From NCBI GenBank assembly GCA_018907035.1, contig JACCIC010000120.1, positions 917,001-981,000 on the forward strand: 64,000 nt of DNA, written 5' to 3'. This stretch comes from Sycobia sp. Sy_11. Taxonomy: Eukaryota > Arthropoda > Insecta > Hymenoptera > Epichrysomallidae. Below the pieces are notes generated by a model. The model was given only the letters and a program-made list of their open reading frames with translations. It ran no database searches and had not been told where the DNA came from. Shown piece by piece: positions 60,443 through 64,000 of the stretch (positions are counted from its first letter, which is position 1; each line of letters starts with the position of its first letter). The translations under genes were made by a program, and so were the position numbers.

Positions 60443-60508
60443 ACTTACTGGCGTCATGGACGTGCCATATACTATATATCCTTCAGATATCAATTTTTTA
60501 CGTCGCAG
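60443..60508 (+). other. possible 66-nt internal exon
   Basis: A pyrimidine tract ending in GACGTCCAG (acceptor at 60,442) and a consensus donor CAG|GTAAGT (60,506-60,514) bracket exactly 66 bases, 22 codons, open in all three frames. The paired strong sites suggest a small cassette exon. With all frames open the reading frame cannot be set, and no protein is recognised. It could be chance. Confidence 0.2.
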
Positions 60509-60514
60509 GTAAGT

Positions 60515-61210
60515 CTGTCTTCTGACGCGCGTGAAATGCTTAATGATTTCGCCGGAAGTTTCTACGGCATATCCAATTATTCATATAGTTATTTGCCTTT
60601 AGATCTGTTATTTATCAAAAAAAGTTGAAAATAATAATCTATCGAATATATCTTAGAAAAAATATAGATTATGTTTACATAAGTAGAGTTCATTAATCCA
60701 TATGACTATCATGGACTATGAATAGACTCATCGTCAGTTAATTAAAAATGAATTTTTTTGCAACGTACAAATGTGAAGAATATCTCGACTGAATTTGATT
60801 TACAAAAAGGAAAAATTTAATTTCTATATTTTAAATAATGTTTATCAAGATGTTCAATTTGAAATCTTAAATATAATGAGTATGTCGATATTTCAGCTGC
60901 GCTATTTTTTCCCTTCAATGGTAATTATTTTTCAGTGGTATTCAAGTGACGAGAGTTAAGGAAAGAAAAAAGATTAATATCAACGTTACAAACAAAGCTA
61001 CTTTATACTACTTCTTTTAATAACAGAAGCCTGGTTGCCTGCATTTATGGATATAAGCTCTTTGTATTAATATATATATATATATCGTTCACATATATTT
61101 TTTCTATTTAAATAGTATCACACCGGAAGATATCAAATAATCGAAATCTCTTGTTTAAATGTTAAATTGAAAATTCAAACCGACAGCTGTATAATCCCCT
61201 AATCATTATC
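60515..61210. other. AT-rich spacer
   Basis: No feature supported. Confidence 0.5.
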
Positions 61211-61403
61211 TTAGCTCGCAAATTCCCATTGAGTTCTCAAGCAAACGATAAATCGCAGGCGCATTCGACACCCTTTAAGATAGGGACGTAGCTCACCTGT
61301 CCTCGTGTCGATTTTTCTTCGGGGCGATACCATCTCGATGAGCTTTGTGATACTCGAATCGTCGGCTGAACCAAAACAGGGATGCGCGATCCATTCAAAA
61401 TCC

Positions 61404-61452
<49 letters not shown>

Positions 61453-61890
61453 GAATGCAAGGTACGCCAAAAGCGCGGACCTGGGTGAAAAAATCCTCGG
61501 ATCGCTCGTGCGCAAAGCCGATCGTGTAGCGTCGAGACCGACGGGTAGACCGTGTGTCCTTGGATAGCCCCCCTTCCCCCGCCCGCCTCTTCACCCCCTG
61601 GAGTAGCTGATTTGTCAAAGACCCAGCCCGGTACATAACCGACATATTCGCGCCTGCGCCGGAGCGCGCGAGATCGCGGGGTACCGCTTCAATAATATCC
61701 TCGCATTTGGAGGGACGCAACGGCCGCTGACGATAGAGACGCCGTGGGGCCGCGAAGAAATGCCCCGTGCCGTGGAGTTCGGAGCGAAACGGCGGGAGGG
61801 GGCGAGGCGGCGGTGAGATACGCATCGAGGATTAATGTACGACGCGGAGTTCACGGGCCGCACACAAGCGAGCGGGCGAGTGAGCATAGC

Positions 61891-61935
<45 letters not shown>

Positions 61936-62000
61936 ATATCCATCTCGAATAAGACAACCCGCCGAGAAGAAAAGAGAGATTAACAAAATGCCTGAGGAAT
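61210..62000. other. GC-rich island with TA and GA arrays
   Basis: Contains a TA array (61,408-61,450) bounded by CCCATA on the left and TATGGG on the right, CpG-rich sequence, and a GA tract (about 61,898-61,927). The 204-residue minus-strand frame from 61,825 runs through the TA array and is not called. Confidence 0.45.
61408..61450. repeat. (TA)n microsatellite
   Basis: Perfect TA run with complementary 6-bp flanks. Confidence 0.95.
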
Positions 62001-62109
62001 ATCCTCTCCATCGCTCGCTCCTTCGATTACTCTCTTTCCCATGTTTCTTTAACGTTTGCCTCGTAGTGAGCCTGCTGTTCGCCTGTACGATGCGCGAAAC
62101 ATTGAGAAC

Positions 62110-62940
62110 GTCCATATCTGTATGGCACTTTATTACTTATTTCAATATTACATATGATTCTATCCGTTCTGTTATTGACGTTACAATATTTATGAAACTC
62201 GTCATATTGTCAGATATAAGTATATATTCCATACGGTTTAAATCGAAAGAAAGGTCATTAATATTAAGCAATATATGAATTTCCTTCAAAATGAGAATGA
62301 CGGTTTCATCAATTGTACTTAAGTGCCATGAGATATTTGACGACATAGAAACTAGGCGAACATTTTTTATCTTAAAAGAGACGATTTTGCAAAGATATTT
62401 CTAGATTTGTTCCAGAAGTGCTTATTGAATGCAGGTGTATTGAAAATATTAATGAATAAAAAAATGCCATTGCTGAGAATATTTGGTACCGTTGTTTCTG
62501 AAAAACAACGGTGCACTTTAGAACCTATGCACATGTTATACACTGTGAAGGAGAATTCGCGCGCTGTGTACAGATTAGCTAATGCAACAATGGCAGATGT
62601 ATTAGAAAAGTAGATTTATTAAAAATACATAAGCTTAGATGGTAATAAACGTGTTAAAACCTGCATGCTCTTCTCTAAATCTTAAAAAGTCTCAATCTTA
62701 TCTGCTCTGGATCTTAAAAGTATCATTATGACCATAAAACTGAGTTTCAGAAGATTTCGAAATGTTGCAAGTATTTATTTAAAAAATATACTTTGATGAT
62801 AAGTACACTATACACATTCACAATTACGTCTGAAAAGTATTACTTAGAAGCTAACATGTAGCAATATTCAAAAAAAAAAAGGAAACGAATTAAATAGAAC
62901 ATACGGACGACACACGAAATATCCATACATTGGAAATATT
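62110..62940. other. AT-rich spacer with a small open frame
   Basis: A 68-residue plus-strand frame (62,407-62,613) has fairly even amino-acid use and contains a perfect 10-bp hairpin (62,488-62,512). No family recognised. Otherwise AT-rich. Confidence 0.35.
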
Positions 62941-64000
62941 TAGTAAAAGCGGCTATCGGAATTGACGGGGACCCGATCCAATCAAGCACTTGAAAAAAAT
63001 CGCAAAATAACTCTCAGGAAAAGATCAAAGGTCTCGCGTAGCTACGCCTTTACCGGAATAAATGGGAATAGAGGAACAAGAAAATCGAGGGGTAATATAA
63101 CGAAGTCTATCGTCCAACAGTGATCGGGCTACCTCGTCCATGGTGCAGTGGAATCGGCAAACAGAGAACTAACTCGCTTTTTCCTCAATTCTCTTTACTC
63201 CTTTTGTACTTTACGACTGGGTGCATTTGAAGTCCTCCCAATGCATATTGCGAGACGCCCGCGATGTCGTCGTTTACCGCAAAGCTTCGACCTAACGGAC
63301 ATAGTAATTAACGTGTCTATACGCCGAACGAAGCTCCCATTTTTAAGCTAAAAAGCTTCCGCCATCCGTACACGGTACATGATGCGATTGTCAAGAGTTG
63401 CTCGTCGGCAAGAGACGTCGGCGTTGTGGTTCCTCTCCTACCGTCTAAGCAAATACATAATTAATTTGATCGAGTGATTGACTAGTGTCAAATCTGGCAA
63501 AATAATTTACAAATAAACATTTTCGGCAGCTTGCGCGAGACATTGGTGATTCGTCGGCTAAAATCGATTTCGCAAGTTCTATCGCACGAACTCAGACGCA
63601 TTGGGATTCCCAGAATGTCCGAGGCCACATTTTCCCATCGCAACGATTAGCGTCTCTATTTATAGTAATTTGGCATGAACCTCGACTTCCTGGATCTCAG
63701 TACGCGCGCCACTATACTCATTGTATATATAGATAAGCGATCGTCCTTGCCGGCCGGCGTGCTCCGCACTGTGCCGGGCCCCCCGCGGGAAAAGACGGAC
63801 GTATTGCGGATGCCAGTCAGGCGGCTACCGGGAAGACCGGCCAGCGCGCCGCTGGCCGCGTCTAGCATGCGCGATCACGCGCGTCGCGGTCGGCGCGCGT
63901 GTCAATCAACCCGGCCGACATGCGACGACGTGCCTGCGTTGGCCGTCGCGCCAGCCACGCATATCGGTCCCTGGGACTACGTAAACACAGTCTGGGCGGC
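62940..64000. other. CpG-rich right end, possible promoter-proximal region
   Basis: Composition climbs steadily to very CpG-rich sequence after 63,740. A TATTTATAG box (63,657-63,665) lies in an otherwise repeat-free stretch. No open frame resembles a protein. It could be the upstream or 5' UTR region of a gene beyond the window, but no start site can be assigned. Confidence 0.3.

Noticed and set aside
61211..61825. 204-residue minus-strand frame
   Set aside because: It runs through the TA array, and the rest is GC-island sequence with no family resemblance.

Overview
This is eukaryotic, non-coding-dominated DNA. AT-rich stretches alternate with CpG-rich islands. There are dozens of long (GA)n/(CT)n and (TA)n microsatellites, decayed Ty3/gypsy and BEL/Pao retrotransposons, and spliced-gene signals. 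This fits an insect genome and looks most like a hymenopteran (ant, bee or wasp). The organism call is inference from composition and transposon types, not from an identified gene. I find no complete protein-coding gene. Nearly all long open frames here are translated microsatellites or GC-rich non-coding sequence.

Layout. About 1-6,140 is a GA-tract-rich block with A-rich runs and poly(A) signals that resembles a very long 3' UTR. It may follow a gene lying mostly left of the window. From 6.2 to 25 kb, AT-rich DNA alternates with GC-rich islands (about 6.5-7.3, 9.0-9.8, 12.0-13.05, 14.24-15.56, 18.0-18.87, 19.5-20.4, 21.25-21.9, 22.4-23.1 and 24.2-24.95 kb). Most islands carry or abut a GA/CT tract. 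An imperfect 33-bp hairpin lies at 14,140-14,213.

From 26.5 to 33.05 kb is the accessory zone. It holds a BEL/Pao fragment, a tRNA-like foldback element, the last exon of a candidate secreted cysteine-rich peptide (minus strand, 27,717-27,847), and a rearranged Ty3/gypsy element. In the gypsy element the reverse transcriptase is split by a 750-bp insertion carrying a 50-bp minisatellite. The RNase H and integrase N-terminus are deleted, and a Gag zinc-knuckle remnant lies on the wrong side of the integrase.

From 33 to 38.5 kb is an AT-rich desert with a large inverted repeat (34,584-35,082) and a 99-bp tandem duplication. From 38.5 to 64 kb the island/desert alternation resumes, ending in a CpG-rich block at 62.94-64.0 kb that could approach a promoter. 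The islands look like regulatory DNA of a large developmental locus (GA tracts, TAAT cores, GCCAT motifs), but the gene they might serve is not visible.

The most interesting items are the cysteine-rich peptide exon, the 33-bp hairpin, the long inverted repeat, and the regular pairing of GA tracts with GC islands.
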